Notes: generated by a model not told the origin, from the letters alone. A DNA stretch of 64,000 nucleotides from Lysobacterales bacterium (GCA_029859645.1 JAOUCS010000001.1:32625-96624), one strand, 5' to 3'. Positions 1 to 9,778 are shown, counted from the first letter of the stretch. Numbers and translations: made by a program.

Positions 1-1098
1 GCGCTAAATCATTTTGCCGATCTTCTGGATGCAGCAGAAGGTGATTTCGCCCAAATGGCGCTCGATCTTGGACTGGTCGACCAATTGCTTGACCGGCCGG
101 AAGCAAACGCCATTCTGGCGACCAGCGGGGCCCAGGGAGAGGGCAGCGAGGGCTACCGCCAGGTCAGTATGGACCATTACCTGGCGCTGACTGATGTACA
201 GCACCGTCCGAAGTCTTCTTCAAGGGTGAAAGTGGTGGTCGCCGAAGGTGAAATCGTGAGAGGTACACAGCCCCAGGGTATCGTCGGCGCGGTGTCGCTA
301 TCGAAGAAATTGAGGGCGGCTGCGGAAGACAAGAACATCAAGGCGGTCGTTTTACGCGTCAACAGCCCGGGTGGTGACGCCTTTGCATCAGAGATCATCC
401 GCCGCGAAATCCAGGCCCTGAAGGAAATGGGGAAAACCGTGGTTGTGTCGATGGGTAATGTCGCTGCTTCAGGCGGATACTGGATCGCGATGGGGGCTGA
501 CGAGGTCTGGGCCAGTCCTTCAACGATCACGGGTTCCATCGGTGTTTATGGCATTCTGCCGACATTCTCCCGTCCGCTGGCGAAACTGGGCATCCACACG
601 GACGGCGTGGGCACGACACCACTGTCCGGTAAATTGCGCCTGGACCGTCCATTGGACCCGGACCTCAGGCGAATATTCCAACGGGCTACCGAACGTACCT
701 ACGAAGATTTCGTTGCACTCGTGGCGCAATCGCGACAGATGGAACCGGAAGACGTCTACAGCGTGGCCCAGGGCAGGGTGTGGAGCGGCAGCCAGGCAAA
801 AGTCAGGGGCCTGGTCGATCAAACCGGCACGCTGCAGCAGGCGGTTGATGCGGCAGCCCGAATTGCGGGTTTGGGCAACGATTACGATATGGTCTATGAC
901 GAGTGGGAACTCAGTGCGGCGGAGGCTTTCCTGTTCGAAATGATCGGCAGTGCGATGGCGCGTCTCGATCTGGGGGTCTCAAGCCTGGGGCCGTTCCATA
1001 ACACCCTGCTGGAAAATATTCTGAGTGATTTACGCGTCCTTTCGAGCAGTAATGAAGGCCTGACGATCGCTGCGCATTGCCTCTGCGATGTCCAGTAA
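1..1098 (+). CDS. sppA: Signal peptide peptidase SppA (protease IV), 5' end outside window
   Basis: C-terminal part of the long (67K-type) SppA, a membrane-bound serine protease that degrades cleaved signal peptides. The frame is open from base 1, so the gene begins before the window; 365 codons are visible. The S49 peptidase core is clear: VLRVNSPGG, then [11 protein letters not shown], whose serine (codon 469-471) matches the family nucleophile, then TGSIGVYG. The general-base lysine of long SppA lies in the N-terminal half and cannot be checked here. The stop codon overlaps the start of the downstream SDR gene, which suggests translational coupling. Confidence 0.93.
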   Translation, partial: ALNHFADLLDAAEGDFAQMALDLGLVDQLLDRPEANAILATSGAQGEGSEGYRQVSMDHYLALTDVQHRPKSSSRVKVVVAEGEIVRGTQPQGIVGAVSLSKKLRAAAEDKNIKAVVLRVNSPGGDAFASEIIRREIQALKEMGKTVVVSMGNVAASGGYWIAMGADEVWASPSTITGSIGVYGILPTFSRPLAKLGIHTDGVGTTPLSGKLRLDRPLDPDLRRIFQRATERTYEDFVALVAQSRQMEPEDVYSVAQGRVWSGSQAKVRGLVDQTGTLQQAVDAAARIAGLGNDYDMVYDEWELSAAEAFLFEMIGSAMARLDLGVSSLGPFHNTLLENILSDLRVLSSSNEGLTIAAHCLCDVQ

Positions 1099-1858
1099 TT
1101 CGCCCTGGCGGCTGGCAGGTCAGCGAGCCCTGGTGACCGGGGCAAGCAGCGGAATCGGGCTGGCAACGGCCCGGGAAATGGCGGTGCTGGGTGCGGACCT
1201 GGTACTCGTGGCTCGCGGTAAACAGCGTCTCGCTAGCGCGAAAAACGCCATTGAATTGGTGGCTCCGGGTTGCCGCATTGAAATAGTCTCGGCGGATCTG
1301 TCACTGGAAGAAGACCGCCAGCGGCTGGTCGATGATCTGAAGGGTGCGGTTCAGATCCTGGTCAACAACTCGGGTACCAACATCCGCAAAAGGATGGAGG
1401 AACTCAGCCTGGATGAGTATCGCACCGTCCAGGAGGCGAACCTGGTTTCATGCTTCGAGATGTGCCGCCTGCTTTATCCGCTGTTAAAAAGCAGCGCGCC
1501 GGCGTGCGTGGTCAATAATGCTTCAGTGGCCGGTTTGACGCACCTGAGAACCGGTGCGCCTTATGGCATGAGCAAGGCGGCGATGATCCAGCTGACCCGC
1601 AACCTGGCGGTGGAGTGGGCAGAAGATGACATCCGGGTTAACGCGGTAGCGCCCTGGTACATCAACACGCCACTGGCCGGACAGGTCCTGCAGGATCCGG
1701 ATTATCGCCGGCAGGTGCTGGAGCGGACGCCGATGGGCCGGGTGGGGGAAGTGGAGGAATGCGCCCGCGCCATTGCCTTTCTGTGCCTGCCCGCTGCAAG
1801 CTACATCACCGGCCAGTGCCTCGCAGTAGACGGCGGCTTCAGCGTCTATGGTTTCTGA
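1088..1858 (+). CDS. SDR family oxidoreductase (tropinone-reductase-like)
   Basis: Classical short-chain dehydrogenase/reductase of 256 residues. The Rossmann motif TGASSGIG lies at residues 17-24, NNSG follows in mid-protein, and the catalytic set is Ser146, Tyr159 and Lys163 (YGMSK). The C-terminal [12 protein letters not shown] is the usual SDR ending. The overall pattern resembles plant-type tropinone reductase-like SDRs, but the substrate cannot be read from sequence. The start codon overlaps the sppA stop by 11 nt. The gene converges on a lipoprotein gene 11 nt downstream. Confidence 0.9.
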   Translation: MSSNSPWRLAGQRALVTGASSGIGLATAREMAVLGADLVLVARGKQRLASAKNAIELVAPGCRIEIVSADLSLEEDRQRLVDDLKGAVQILVNNSGTNIRKRMEELSLDEYRTVQEANLVSCFEMCRLLYPLLKSSAPACVVNNASVAGLTHLRTGAPYGMSKAAMIQLTRNLAVEWAEDDIRVNAVAPWYINTPLAGQVLQDPDYRRQVLERTPMGRVGEVEECARAIAFLCLPAASYITGQCLAVDGGFSVYGF

Positions 1859-1869
1859 CCGGGTTACCT

Positions 1870-2292
1870 TTAATATCGTTTCGTGGGATCAGGCAAACCG
1901 CTGTGCAGCAGCCAGCGCTTGCTTTCTTTGTTATAGCGCCATTCCTGCTCGTCCAGTATGGTGCGCTCGACCGCCTGGTTGGCATTGAACATCTTTATTT
2001 CTACCTGTTGCCTGGCAGTCATTCCTTCGTCGAACACCCCGGTAGAACGCACGGTGTACGCCGTGACCTTGAAAAGACGGAGCCGGTCCAGGTCCAGCCG
2101 GGATATCGGGTGTTCGGCCATGTATTCAGGCGCGATAAAATCGGCAGCAGCATCCCACTGGCTCCAGCGAATAATGGTCTCGTATTGTTTGAACGCTTCT
2201 CCCCTGCTTTTGCTGACCTGGTTGCTGCTACAAGCTGTCAGCACCAGCATGACCAGTACCCAAATTGATATGAATTTTGTAGATGCGTGCAT
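1870..2292 (-). CDS. Small predicted lipoprotein, function unknown
   Basis: About 140 residues with a signal peptide and lipobox (LVLTAC), so probably an outer-membrane lipoprotein. The mature part is mixed alpha/beta with an RYNKESKRWLLHSGLP ending, reminiscent of small NTF2-like or DUF lipoproteins, but I do not recognise the family. I chose the ATG at 2292, four codons inside the longest frame, because GAGG sits six bases upstream of it while the first ATG has no ribosome binding site. The gene lies upstream of nothing obviously related. Confidence 0.7.
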   Translation of the reverse strand: MHASTKFISIWVLVMLVLTACSSNQVSKSRGEAFKQYETIIRWSQWDAAADFIAPEYMAEHPISRLDLDRLRLFKVTAYTVRSTGVFDEGMTARQQVEIKMFNANQAVERTILDEQEWRYNKESKRWLLHSGLPDPTKRY

Positions 2293-2330
2293 TCCTTGCC
2301 TCATAGGTTTTTGTACCGGAGCATTGTAAC

Positions 2331-2699
2331 TTACCTCAGGTTCAGCCAGAGAATGGGTATCCAGGCGATACCGATCACTATCCAGCAGAAAAAAACTGCA
2401 GCTGAACCCATGTCTTTGGCCCGGCCTGACAGGTCATGAAACTCGTGACCAATGCGATCCACAACGTTTTCGACGGCCGAGTTGAGTAATTCTACAATAA
2501 TGATCAAACCCAGAGGGGAAACCAGCAGAATCCACTGCTCGATCGTTTTTGCGACGAAAAACGAGGCAGCAAACAACACAGCGGATATGACCACGTCCGC
2601 CCGGAAAGCCGCTTCATTTTGCCAACAGGCCCGGATTCCATTGATGGAGTATCCGGTGGCCGCCAGCAGGCCTTTCAGTCCGTTGTCTTCGCGCTTCAT
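2331..2699 (-). CDS. dgkA: Diacylglycerol kinase DgkA
   Basis: Small trimeric integral-membrane kinase (122 residues, the usual family length) that phosphorylates diacylglycerol in the inner membrane and recycles the lipid released by membrane-derived oligosaccharide and related pathways. Three hydrophobic helices are visible. The signature ELLNSAVENVVDRIG is present, followed by EFHDLSGRAKDMGSAAV. The start overlaps the stop of the upstream minus-strand gene by 4 nt, so the two are probably cotranscribed. Confidence 0.95.
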   Translation of the reverse strand: MKREDNGLKGLLAATGYSINGIRACWQNEAAFRADVVISAVLFAASFFVAKTIEQWILLVSPLGLIIIVELLNSAVENVVDRIGHEFHDLSGRAKDMGSAAVFFCWIVIGIAWIPILWLNLR

Positions 2700-3229
2700 G
2701 AATCGCCCGGTTGCCGGGTATAACGCCCGTCAAAAAGCACGGTCCAGTTATTTCCCTCATCTCTGCTGGCTTCCCACAACTGGCGCACGCTGCCGTCAGG
2801 ATCCGGTGTCCAGCTGATGCGATGGAGTGCTTCGCCGTTGCCATCCCGGACCGGCCTCTTACCGCTCAGGACCATCGAGCCATCCTGCCAGCCACCGTCC
2901 AACAGGAGCAGCGTACCGCTACTGTCTACCCAGGTCTGGTGCCAGCGACCGGTGGCCTTGTCATAGATATTGAAACTGGTGCCGCTGATGCCACCTGGCC
3001 CGGCACCCTGCCAGTTTTCCTGCAGGGCACAGCCGTTATGGATGGCATGGATGGAGTTGGTGCCCGCGGGCTGATCGTTTGACGTGACGTCCCAGTCACC
3101 GACCCAAAAATCGAACTGCCGATACTCCGGCGTGTCACAGAGTTTTGCCGGTACTGGAGTACCGGGTTCAGTTTCCTGTGCCGTCACGAGAATCGGTATC
3201 AACAGCAACAGTGAAAGCAAGAATTTCAT
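2696..3229 (-). CDS. Secreted DUF1579-like protein
   Basis: About 177 residues with an N-terminal signal peptide (MKFLLSLLLLIPILVTAQ). The motif FDFWVGDWDV, with later repeated W-x-x-G beta-strand patterns, is typical of periplasmic DUF1579-type beta-barrel proteins of unknown function. I chose the ATG at 3229 rather than an upstream one because it is preceded by GAGGAA and starts directly at the signal peptide. It is translationally coupled to dgkA (ATGA overlap) and divergent from prlC, so a bidirectional promoter region lies at about 3230-3310. Confidence 0.75.
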   Translation of the reverse strand: MKFLLSLLLLIPILVTAQETEPGTPVPAKLCDTPEYRQFDFWVGDWDVTSNDQPAGTNSIHAIHNGCALQENWQGAGPGGISGTSFNIYDKATGRWHQTWVDSSGTLLLLDGGWQDGSMVLSGKRPVRDGNGEALHRISWTPDPDGSVRQLWEASRDEGNNWTVLFDGRYTRQPGDS

Positions 3230-3310
3230 CGCTGGTTCCTCTATAAATTTGGCAACCATGCTAACATTCGCCGCTTGCCCGATGTGGATATTATGAAAGT
3301 AGATAATCAA

Positions 3311-5359
3311 ATGCAAAACCCTTTAAACCAATCCGGCCAGCCGTTTCGGCTGCCCGATTTTCCGGCCATCGAGCCAGACCATGTCATGCCGGCGCTGACC
3401 GCGTTGTTGCAGGACTACCATGACGGTATCAAGCAATGGCTGGCTGAGGGCGGGGAATCCGGTTGGTCCATGGTCGAGCAGGAAATTGCCTGGGCAGACG
3501 AACTGAACCGTGCATGGTCGCCGGTATCCCATCTCAATTCGGTGGCGGACAGCCTGTCTCTCAGAAAGGCTTATAACGCTGGCCTCGAACGGCTGACGGA
3601 ACACGAAAACTGGCGACAACAGCACCGGGGGATTTTTGAGGCATACCGGAAGTTGAAGGATTCTGCCGCATTTGCGGACCTGAGTCCGGTTCAGCAGAGA
3701 ATCATAGAGCTCGAATTGCGCGACTTTCACCTGGCCGGCGTAGGGCTGGCGGACAGCGACCAGGAAGTTTACCGCACGCTGGTCATGCGCCTGAGCAAGC
3801 TGGGTTCGCAGTTCTCTGAAAACGTGATCGATGCGACCCAGGCGTGGACGCTGCATTTTGAAGACACGGCCCGCCTGGCCGGGTTGCCGGCCGCTGAAAT
3901 GAAGATGCTCCAGGGGATTGCGGGCGTCCATGAGCGGCAAGGCTGGATGGTGGATCTCAGCGCACCCTGTTTTCACGCGATCATCACCCATGCGGATGAC
4001 CGCGAACTCAGGCGTGAGATTTACACGGCCTACGTGACCCGCGCATCCGACCAGGGCCCATCGGCCGGGCAATGGGACAATATGCCGTTGATCCAGGAAA
4101 TATTGTCGCTGAGGCACCAGTTGGCAAAGCTTTTGGGATTCCATAATTACGTTGAGCTGGCCCTGGCCAGGAGGATGGCCGAGACCCCCGAATCGGTGAA
4201 CGATTTTCTGCAGAACCTCGCAAGCCGGGCTCGACCCGAAGCGAAGCGGCAATATGAATTGCTGCTAAAGTTCGCGCAGTCCCGGGGTGCTGAGCTGCCA
4301 CTGGAGGCATGGGACATTGCCTTCTGGTCTGAGCGTTACCGCCAGTCTGAATTGCAGTTGTCAGATGAAGAGCTGAAGCCTTATTTCCCCCTCGAAAACA
4401 TGTTGTCAGCGTTGTTCTTTACCGCGCACCAGTTGTTTGGAGCCACGCTGGAGCTGGATGAAAATATCGAGGCATGGCACCCGGACGTCCGTTTTTACTG
4501 GCTACAGGACCGTGCCGGCCAGAGAATCGCAGGGCTTTACATGGACCTTTTTGCACGCAGGGACAAGCGCGGTGGCGCATGGATGGATGTGTGTCTTTCA
4601 CGCAGGGCGCTGGAATCCGGCAACCAGTTGCCGATGGCTTATCTGACCTGTAACTTTGCGCCGCCGGTCGAGGATCAGCCTTGCCTGATGACGCATGATG
4701 ATGTCCAGACCCTTTTTCATGAATTTGGGCACTGCCTGCATCACATGCTGACAGAAATTGATTGGCCGCAGGTGAACGGCATCAATAGCGTCGAATGGGA
4801 TGCAGTAGAGTTACCCAGCCAGTTGCTTGAGAACTGGTGCTGGGAGGACGAGATCCTGACCCGGTTTGCACGGCACTACCAGGATGGCAGGGCCATGCCT
4901 GGCGAACTGAAGAACCGCTTACTTCGGTCGAGAAACTTCCAGAAAGCGCTGTTCCTGGTCAGGCAACTGGAGTACGCCTTGTGCGACCTGCGCCTGCATC
5001 TCGATTATGACCCGGAACATCCGGTCAACCCGCTGGAGGTATTGAATGAAGTCCGCCGGGAAGTGTCGGTGGTGCCAGTCCCGGAGTGGAACCGTTTTCT
5101 CGACAGTTTTGGCCATATTTTCGGTGGCGGTTACGCGGCAGGATACTATAGTTACCTGTGGGCCGAACAACTGGCTGCAGACGCCTGGGGAAGGTTTCGG
5201 GCGGAAGGTACGCTGCAACCAGCTACCGGTGACGCACTGCGCCGGGAAATTCTGTCGGTTGGCGCTTCACGCCCTGCGATGGATTCGTTCATCGCCTTCC
5301 GGGGACGGCCACCCGAGCCTGGGCCCCTGCTTGAGAGTTACGGTTTAAAGGAAACATGA
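3311..5359 (+). CDS. prlC: Oligopeptidase A (M3 family zinc metallopeptidase)
   Basis: Cytoplasmic thimet-type oligopeptidase that degrades short peptides, including released signal peptides. The zinc motif HEFGH is present (FHEFGHCLHHM, around base 4720), and the C-terminal VFGGG-type motif appears as GHIFGGGYAAGYYSYLW. Length (about 682 residues) matches PrlC. Alternative ATGs exist at 3275 and 3293. I favour 3311 because MQNPL aligns with the family start MTNPLL, but the ribosome binding site is weak for all three. xthA follows 4 nt after the stop. Confidence 0.93.
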   Translation: MQNPLNQSGQPFRLPDFPAIEPDHVMPALTALLQDYHDGIKQWLAEGGESGWSMVEQEIAWADELNRAWSPVSHLNSVADSLSLRKAYNAGLERLTEHENWRQQHRGIFEAYRKLKDSAAFADLSPVQQRIIELELRDFHLAGVGLADSDQEVYRTLVMRLSKLGSQFSENVIDATQAWTLHFEDTARLAGLPAAEMKMLQGIAGVHERQGWMVDLSAPCFHAIITHADDRELRREIYTAYVTRASDQGPSAGQWDNMPLIQEILSLRHQLAKLLGFHNYVELALARRMAETPESVNDFLQNLASRARPEAKRQYELLLKFAQSRGAELPLEAWDIAFWSERYRQSELQLSDEELKPYFPLENMLSALFFTAHQLFGATLELDENIEAWHPDVRFYWLQDRAGQRIAGLYMDLFARRDKRGGAWMDVCLSRRALESGNQLPMAYLTCNFAPPVEDQPCLMTHDDVQTLFHEFGHCLHHMLTEIDWPQVNGINSVEWDAVELPSQLLENWCWEDEILTRFARHYQDGRAMPGELKNRLLRSRNFQKALFLVRQLEYALCDLRLHLDYDPEHPVNPLEVLNEVRREVSVVPVPEWNRFLDSFGHIFGGGYAAGYYSYLWAEQLAADAWGRFRAEGTLQPATGDALRREILSVGASRPAMDSFIAFRGRPPEPGPLLESYGLKET

Positions 5360-5363
5360 AGCC

Positions 5364-6131
5364 ATGAAAATTGCCTCCTGGAATGTCAACTCCCTGAATG
5401 TCAGGCTGCCCCACGTGCTGGCCTGGTGTGATGCAGCACAACCGGATGTGCTGGCCCTGCAGGAGACCAAGCTGCCCGATGACCGCTTTCCTGCTGAGGA
5501 ACTGAAAAGCGCCGGATATCACAGCATTTACTCGGGTCAGAAAACCTACAATGGTGTTGCGGTATTGAGCCGGCAACAAGCCAGCGATCCGATCACCGAC
5601 ATTCCCGGCCTGGATGACCCGCAGCGACGAATCCTGGCCGTTACTGTTGGTGATATTCGTATTATCGACCTCTACGTCGTCAACGGCAGCGAAGTCGGGT
5701 CCGAGAAGTTTGGATACAAGCTGCATTGGCTGGACAAGGTCACCGAGTGGATAGGAACGGAAATGCAGCAGCATGATAAAGTCGTCGTGCTGGGGGATTT
5801 CAACATCGCACCGGATGACCGGGACGTCTATGACCCGGCCGCCTGGGAAGAGAAAATCCTGTGCAGTACACCGGAACGCGACGCGCTGAAAAGAATACTC
5901 GGACTGGGACTCATTGATACCTTTCGGTTGTTCGACCAGGAAGAACGGATCTGGAGCTGGTGGGATTACCGGATGAACATGTTCCGCCGCAAACTGGGTT
6001 TGCGAATCGACCTGGTGCTGGCGTCGAGCGCCATGACTGAATGCTGTACTGCGAGTTACATCGATATCGAGCCGCGCAGGCAGGAGCGGCCGTCAGACCA
6101 TGCGCCTGCCATCGCGGAATTTGATCAGTAA
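5364..6131 (+). CDS. xthA: Exodeoxyribonuclease III
   Basis: AP endonuclease/3'-5' exonuclease of the ExoIII/APE1 family, acting in base-excision repair. It has 255 residues, the normal size. Visible motifs are ASWNVNSLNVR at the N-terminus, LQETKLPD carrying the metal-binding Glu, GDFNIAPDDRDV in the middle, and the C-terminal catalytic SDHAPA. It is 4 nt from prlC and probably in the same transcript. Its last codons overlap by 7 nt the end of the convergent glutaredoxin fusion gene. Confidence 0.95.
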   Translation: MKIASWNVNSLNVRLPHVLAWCDAAQPDVLALQETKLPDDRFPAEELKSAGYHSIYSGQKTYNGVAVLSRQQASDPITDIPGLDDPQRRILAVTVGDIRIIDLYVVNGSEVGSEKFGYKLHWLDKVTEWIGTEMQQHDKVVVLGDFNIAPDDRDVYDPAAWEEKILCSTPERDALKRILGLGLIDTFRLFDQEERIWSWWDYRMNMFRRKLGLRIDLVLASSAMTECCTASYIDIEPRRQERPSDHAPAIAEFDQ

Positions 6132-7048
6132 GCAGGAACCGAAGAATCGATCTCCATCGACCAGGCGTGGATACCGCCCGCAACGTTGCTGATGTTGGTG
6201 AACCCCTGCTTACGGAAATACTCGGCAGCCCCCATGCTTGAATTACCGTGATGGCACAGGAATGCGATCGCGGTGTCTTTCGGTAATTGTTCGAGTTGTT
6301 CCATGGTTTCCCGGTCCAGCCCGCGGGCGCCTTCGATGGACGCGCGCGCCCGCTCGTCTTCGCCGCGCACGTCAACCAGCGTGATCGAACCTGATTTGAG
6401 TGCTTCGGCCAGTTCCTGAACGGTCATTTGCCTGACAGGAGCCGGCGCCATCGGCAATTCGATGGCCAGGCCTTCGCCCTGCATGGTGGACACCCAATCA
6501 ATCACCGCGTCCCGGGCGCGTTGTGCTGTGGCGATGTCCATCAGGACCTTGATGCCATTGGATTCACTGACAATTTCATGTCCCTGCGCAGGTGCGAGGT
6601 TGAACTGGGAACTCCAGTTGGCATCAATCGCAAAATGCAGGCCGATGCCTTCATGTCCTTCCATCGCCTCGAGGATCTTTTCAGCGGCTGCCGGGGTTAC
6701 GGTGATATCCGGTGCGGTCCGGTCAGGCTGTTCCATCCCCAGGGTCTGGTGTAATTCGCCTGAGTTAAGCATGGTGAGCACTATGTCACAGCCGCCAACC
6801 AGTTCGCCGTCGATGTAAAGCTGGGGAATGGTTGGCCAGTTGCCGTAAACCTTGATGCCCTCACGTATTTCAGCGTCGTCAAGCACGTTAACGGCCACGT
6901 AATCGGGGATGACGCTGTCCAGGGCGGCCACCGTCTTGGCCGAAAAACCGCACTGGGGTTGCTGCGGCGTGCCCTTCATGAACAGGACAACCTTGTTGTT
7001 GCTCACGTAATTTTCAATTTTACTCTTTACTGCGTCATTGATTTCCAT
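6125..7048 (-). CDS. grxD: Monothiol glutaredoxin fused to IscA-like and rhodanese domains
   Basis: Three domains in 307 residues. Residues 1-105 are a Grx4-type monothiol glutaredoxin with the CGFS cluster-binding site (Cys33), GNWPTIPQLYI and a GGCD motif. Residues about 112-200 resemble an A-type Fe-S carrier (ITVTPAAAEKI, then IDWVSTMQGEGLAIELP, equivalent to the IscA ending), but none of the three cluster cysteines is present. Residues 210-307 are a rhodanese with active-site Cys265 in CHHGNSS, as in GlpE. The protein probably delivers Fe-S clusters and binds sulfane sulfur in the cytosol. The degenerate middle domain may be structural. Confidence 0.9.
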   Translation of the reverse strand: MEINDAVKSKIENYVSNNKVVLFMKGTPQQPQCGFSAKTVAALDSVIPDYVAVNVLDDAEIREGIKVYGNWPTIPQLYIDGELVGGCDIVLTMLNSGELHQTLGMEQPDRTAPDITVTPAAAEKILEAMEGHEGIGLHFAIDANWSSQFNLAPAQGHEIVSESNGIKVLMDIATAQRARDAVIDWVSTMQGEGLAIELPMAPAPVRQMTVQELAEALKSGSITLVDVRGEDERARASIEGARGLDRETMEQLEQLPKDTAIAFLCHHGNSSMGAAEYFRKQGFTNISNVAGGIHAWSMEIDSSVPAY

Positions 7049-7116
7049 AGCTTATTCCGGGTTCCGTGGCTGCTGTCGTCTCAAGTACAGCATAAATGAG
7101 GTTAATTTCTGCGATA

Positions 7117-7425
7117 TCAAGAATCATTCCAGCCATAATCGATCGTAATCTCTGTATTTGCCTCCATGTCGACCAGCGCATAACAGTGCAAACCGTCCAT
7201 TTCAGCGGTGGGTTTGTCGGCATGGTTCATGTAGCGCATTTCGTTTTTTCCGTCATGGCCGGTCCAGCCACCCTGGTCATTTTCAATCCAGAGCACGTGG
7301 GCGCCGTCCTCTTCCACCACCGGTCCGTCATAAACGCCAATCAACTGTCCTGACTGCAGCGGGCGGGCGGCGAACAGGCCCTTGCCATGAATGCGGGAGG
7401 CCGCGATGTAAACCAGGCTGTTCAA
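7117..7425 (-). CDS. SET domain protein
   Basis: Compact 102-residue protein made almost entirely of a SET fold: IHGKGLFAARPLQSGQLIG at the N-terminus, RYMNHAD in the middle (the NHS-like motif) and ITIDYGW at the end. SET proteins are lysine methyltransferases. Bacterial single-domain forms are known, but their substrates usually are not. The start overlaps the stop of the upstream 390-residue gene (ATGA), so the two are translationally coupled. Confidence 0.85.
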   Translation of the reverse strand: MNSLVYIAASRIHGKGLFAARPLQSGQLIGVYDGPVVEEDGAHVLWIENDQGGWTGHDGKNEMRYMNHADKPTAEMDGLHCYALVDMEANTEITIDYGWNDS

Positions 7426-8594
7426 TGGCGTGTCTTTGACTGGCTGGGATCGGGCAGCAATGTGCGGGATTTTTCATCATAAAGAATGGTCCCGGGGAAG
7501 GCCACGGTATGCACGCCGGGAACATGCTGGCGGATGTGGGCATGAATATCGTTCAGTCCGTCGGGACAGAGCGGGTAATAGTGATCGACGCGGTCAGAGG
7601 AACAGACTGTAATCGCAACGGTGCCCAGTTCAGCAAAGCTGTGTTCGGTGATCGTCGCGTCTCCCTCGGAACATGCAGCCGCCGGTTGCTTGAAAAATGT
7701 ACCCTCCAGCAGTTTATCGCTGCCCCGGCGGGTGAAGCGGACATCCAGTCCATGGGCGTTGAGCGTCGTCAGGTATTGCCGTATTTCGCGGGTCCAGTTG
7801 CCGTAGCCTTCCGCTAGCCCCTGCCTTTCAGCCTGGTGTCCCGCGCCTTTTCCCTCTGTCGACCAGCTGTCGAAGGTTTCGAAGCAGGTAGTTACCTGGC
7901 CGTTATCCCATACAAACCGCTGTCCGCTATCGTTTTCCACCTCGACCGGGCCGGCTTGTCCGCTAAGCGCGGCGTCCAGCAGTTCCCATAGCGGCAGGAA
8001 ACCAAAATGTTCCAGTTGCAGTCGCAACATCGCGTTCAGGTCGGTCAGGGTCATGAAACGGGCATGGCTGATGGAAACTGAAAATGCGGTTTGCATCCAG
8101 GCAGCCGAGTGGGCCGAAACCTGGCCCTCTTCGAGGAATCGGTATTCCATCTGCTGCCCCAACTCATTCACCAGCTGTGCCGGCCCATGCAAAACCACCG
8201 GTAACAACTGCAACGGGCCCAGCGGGATGTTGTCGCCGGGCTGCAACCCGGCAGCCGGCATTTTTCCGGCCTGGGCTGCGATACTGACCAGGCCGGCTTT
8301 GAAATCTTCAGCTTTGGCGCTGGTGGCCGTGGCTTCCAGTGACCGGAATACCGGGTATGACGGGCACAGGACTTGCGTCTGGTCATAGAGGGCGCCAGCC
8401 AGGATCAGGCTGCAGTGAGATACCTCGGGAAGTAGTGCTTTCAGGTCCGCGGCCACGTGAGCCAGCAGCTGCTCGGCATCAGAATTCCCGAGCAGAGCAG
8501 GGCGTTTTGCGTCCGCCCCATAAAAACGGGTCGCATCGGTTTCGATGGCTACCAGGATTCGGTAGAAACGGGTCTCCCCAGGCTGCGACGCCAT
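7422..8594 (-). CDS. Conserved hypothetical protein, 390 residues
   Basis: I do not recognise this protein. It has no signal peptide and no membrane segment, so it is probably cytoplasmic. It contains repeated acidic and aromatic stretches and a few cysteines (SSDRVDHYYPLCPDG near the C-terminus). It sits between a YkvA-like gene (stop and start adjacent, no gap) and a SET-domain gene (4-nt overlap), which indicates a three-gene transcript. No function is proposed. Confidence 0.7.
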   Translation of the reverse strand: MASQPGETRFYRILVAIETDATRFYGADAKRPALLGNSDAEQLLAHVAADLKALLPEVSHCSLILAGALYDQTQVLCPSYPVFRSLEATATSAKAEDFKAGLVSIAAQAGKMPAAGLQPGDNIPLGPLQLLPVVLHGPAQLVNELGQQMEYRFLEEGQVSAHSAAWMQTAFSVSISHARFMTLTDLNAMLRLQLEHFGFLPLWELLDAALSGQAGPVEVENDSGQRFVWDNGQVTTCFETFDSWSTEGKGAGHQAERQGLAEGYGNWTREIRQYLTTLNAHGLDVRFTRRGSDKLLEGTFFKQPAAACSEGDATITEHSFAELGTVAITVCSSDRVDHYYPLCPDGLNDIHAHIRQHVPGVHTVAFPGTILYDEKSRTLLPDPSQSKTRH

Positions 8595-9158
8595 TCAGAA
8601 CAGCGAGAAAGGGGACTTGCCGCTCCCGCCTTTTCCTCTTGAGCGGCGGCTGCGCATGCGGGAATGAAGCTGTTTGCGGCGTTCCTCCAGCCAGTCAGAA
8701 CGTTCCATTTCCAAGGCTTCCTGTCCCAGGCGATTGGATTCGGCAGCACGGAATACACAAAAATCCTGGTATGCCTGGATTTCATGTTTGAGTTCCCGGC
8801 TTACCATTTCAATCATGATGGCATCATCGAGAAAACCCAGCCCGGGAATGTCATCCGGTATCAGGTCTTCTGGCTCTGAAAAATAAGCGAGCGCTTCCAG
8901 TACGCGTGTACGGTCATCTTTCTCCAGGCCCCAGCCACTGTCGATGACCATTCCGATCAGTGTCTCCATCCGGTTCATTCGTTCACGGATAAAATCGGAG
9001 GTATCGGATTGCCACACCTCCGCCAGGAGTTTGCGGGCGTTGGCAATGACCGCATCCTCATCCAGGTCGCCGGTCTTTTGCCTCGCGTCCAGCATCACTT
9101 TTTTGAAATAGTCAAGATCTTCGTTGCTCAGTTCGAAGGTTATTTCCATCGACATCAT
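8595..9158 (-). CDS. YkvA/DUF1232 family protein
   Basis: 187 residues. The core ALAYFSEPEDLIPD followed by IPGLGFLDDAIMIE is the DUF1232 (YkvA) signature. Here it is followed by a long helical, arginine-rich, basic tail ending in RRSRGKGGSG, which could bind nucleic acid or phospholipid head groups. The function of the family is unknown. ATGs at 9158, 9155 and 9149 follow GGGAGA; the second has the best spacing. First gene of a probable three-gene transcript. Confidence 0.8.
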   Translation of the reverse strand: MMSMEITFELSNEDLDYFKKVMLDARQKTGDLDEDAVIANARKLLAEVWQSDTSDFIRERMNRMETLIGMVIDSGWGLEKDDRTRVLEALAYFSEPEDLIPDDIPGLGFLDDAIMIEMVSRELKHEIQAYQDFCVFRAAESNRLGQEALEMERSDWLEERRKQLHSRMRSRRSRGKGGSGKSPFSLF

Positions 9159-9235
9159 GTTCTCCCGGAATATATCCGTTTCATGAGATTAGCCTAAAAC
9201 GCCGGCTTTCCGCCGTCAATCGCGTTTCCTTCGGA

Positions 9236-9778
9236 TCAGAACTGTTCTTCCCTGGTGAGCCCTTTGGCCCGCGTGACGGCAGATCTGAAATAGCCTGGCT
9301 TGCCCGGGACAGGATAAAGGTGTCCCTTGTGCGCAAAACTCAGATAGCCGTCCTCGACTGTGCGAACCCGGCCCTCGAGGTCAAAAGGCAGACTTTTTAC
9401 CTCCTTGCTAGCCAGTGATTCCAACAGGTTGCGGCTGAACTCGTCAGGTAACTCCTCAACATTGACCTCTTCCACGGAGTTGGCGCCGATCAGCAGTTCG
9501 AACTCCCTGTTTTCGCGAGTCAGTTGCACGCCGTTGACGGTCACCGTGATATCGATCATCGAAATGTTCATCGGCACGCCGTTCTGGTTTCGTATATCAA
9601 AATCAGCGGCCAGGCGGTCATCGATCAGGCTCATACTTGAAATACTGATGAAAGGTGGTCTTCCCTTGATGATATTGGGGCCGCAGGAGACGAGAAATAC
9701 AACGGCTGCGGCCAGCAATAATACCAGCGGCAAAATTCGGGGGCGGTCAGCAGAATTCAATTGTGAATGGGATTGCAT
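9236..9778 (-). CDS. LEA14-like lipoprotein
   Basis: About 180 residues with a hydrophobic N-terminus and lipobox (VFLVSC). The rest has the water-stress/LEA type 2 pattern: a beta-sandwich with FDIRNQNGVPMNISMIDITV and later ELPDEFSRNLL. These proteins are thought to be periplasmic or lipid-anchored with a binding or stress role. I place the start at 9778 (ATG with GAGG eight bases upstream) rather than the GTG at 9787. It overlaps the end of oppF by 22 nt and ends the long mla-opp run. Confidence 0.8.
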   Translation of the reverse strand: MQSHSQLNSADRPRILPLVLLLAAAVVFLVSCGPNIIKGRPPFISISSMSLIDDRLAADFDIRNQNGVPMNISMIDITVTVNGVQLTRENREFELLIGANSVEEVNVEELPDEFSRNLLESLASKEVKSLPFDLEGRVRTVEDGYLSFAHKGHLYPVPGKPGYFRSAVTRAKGLTREEQF

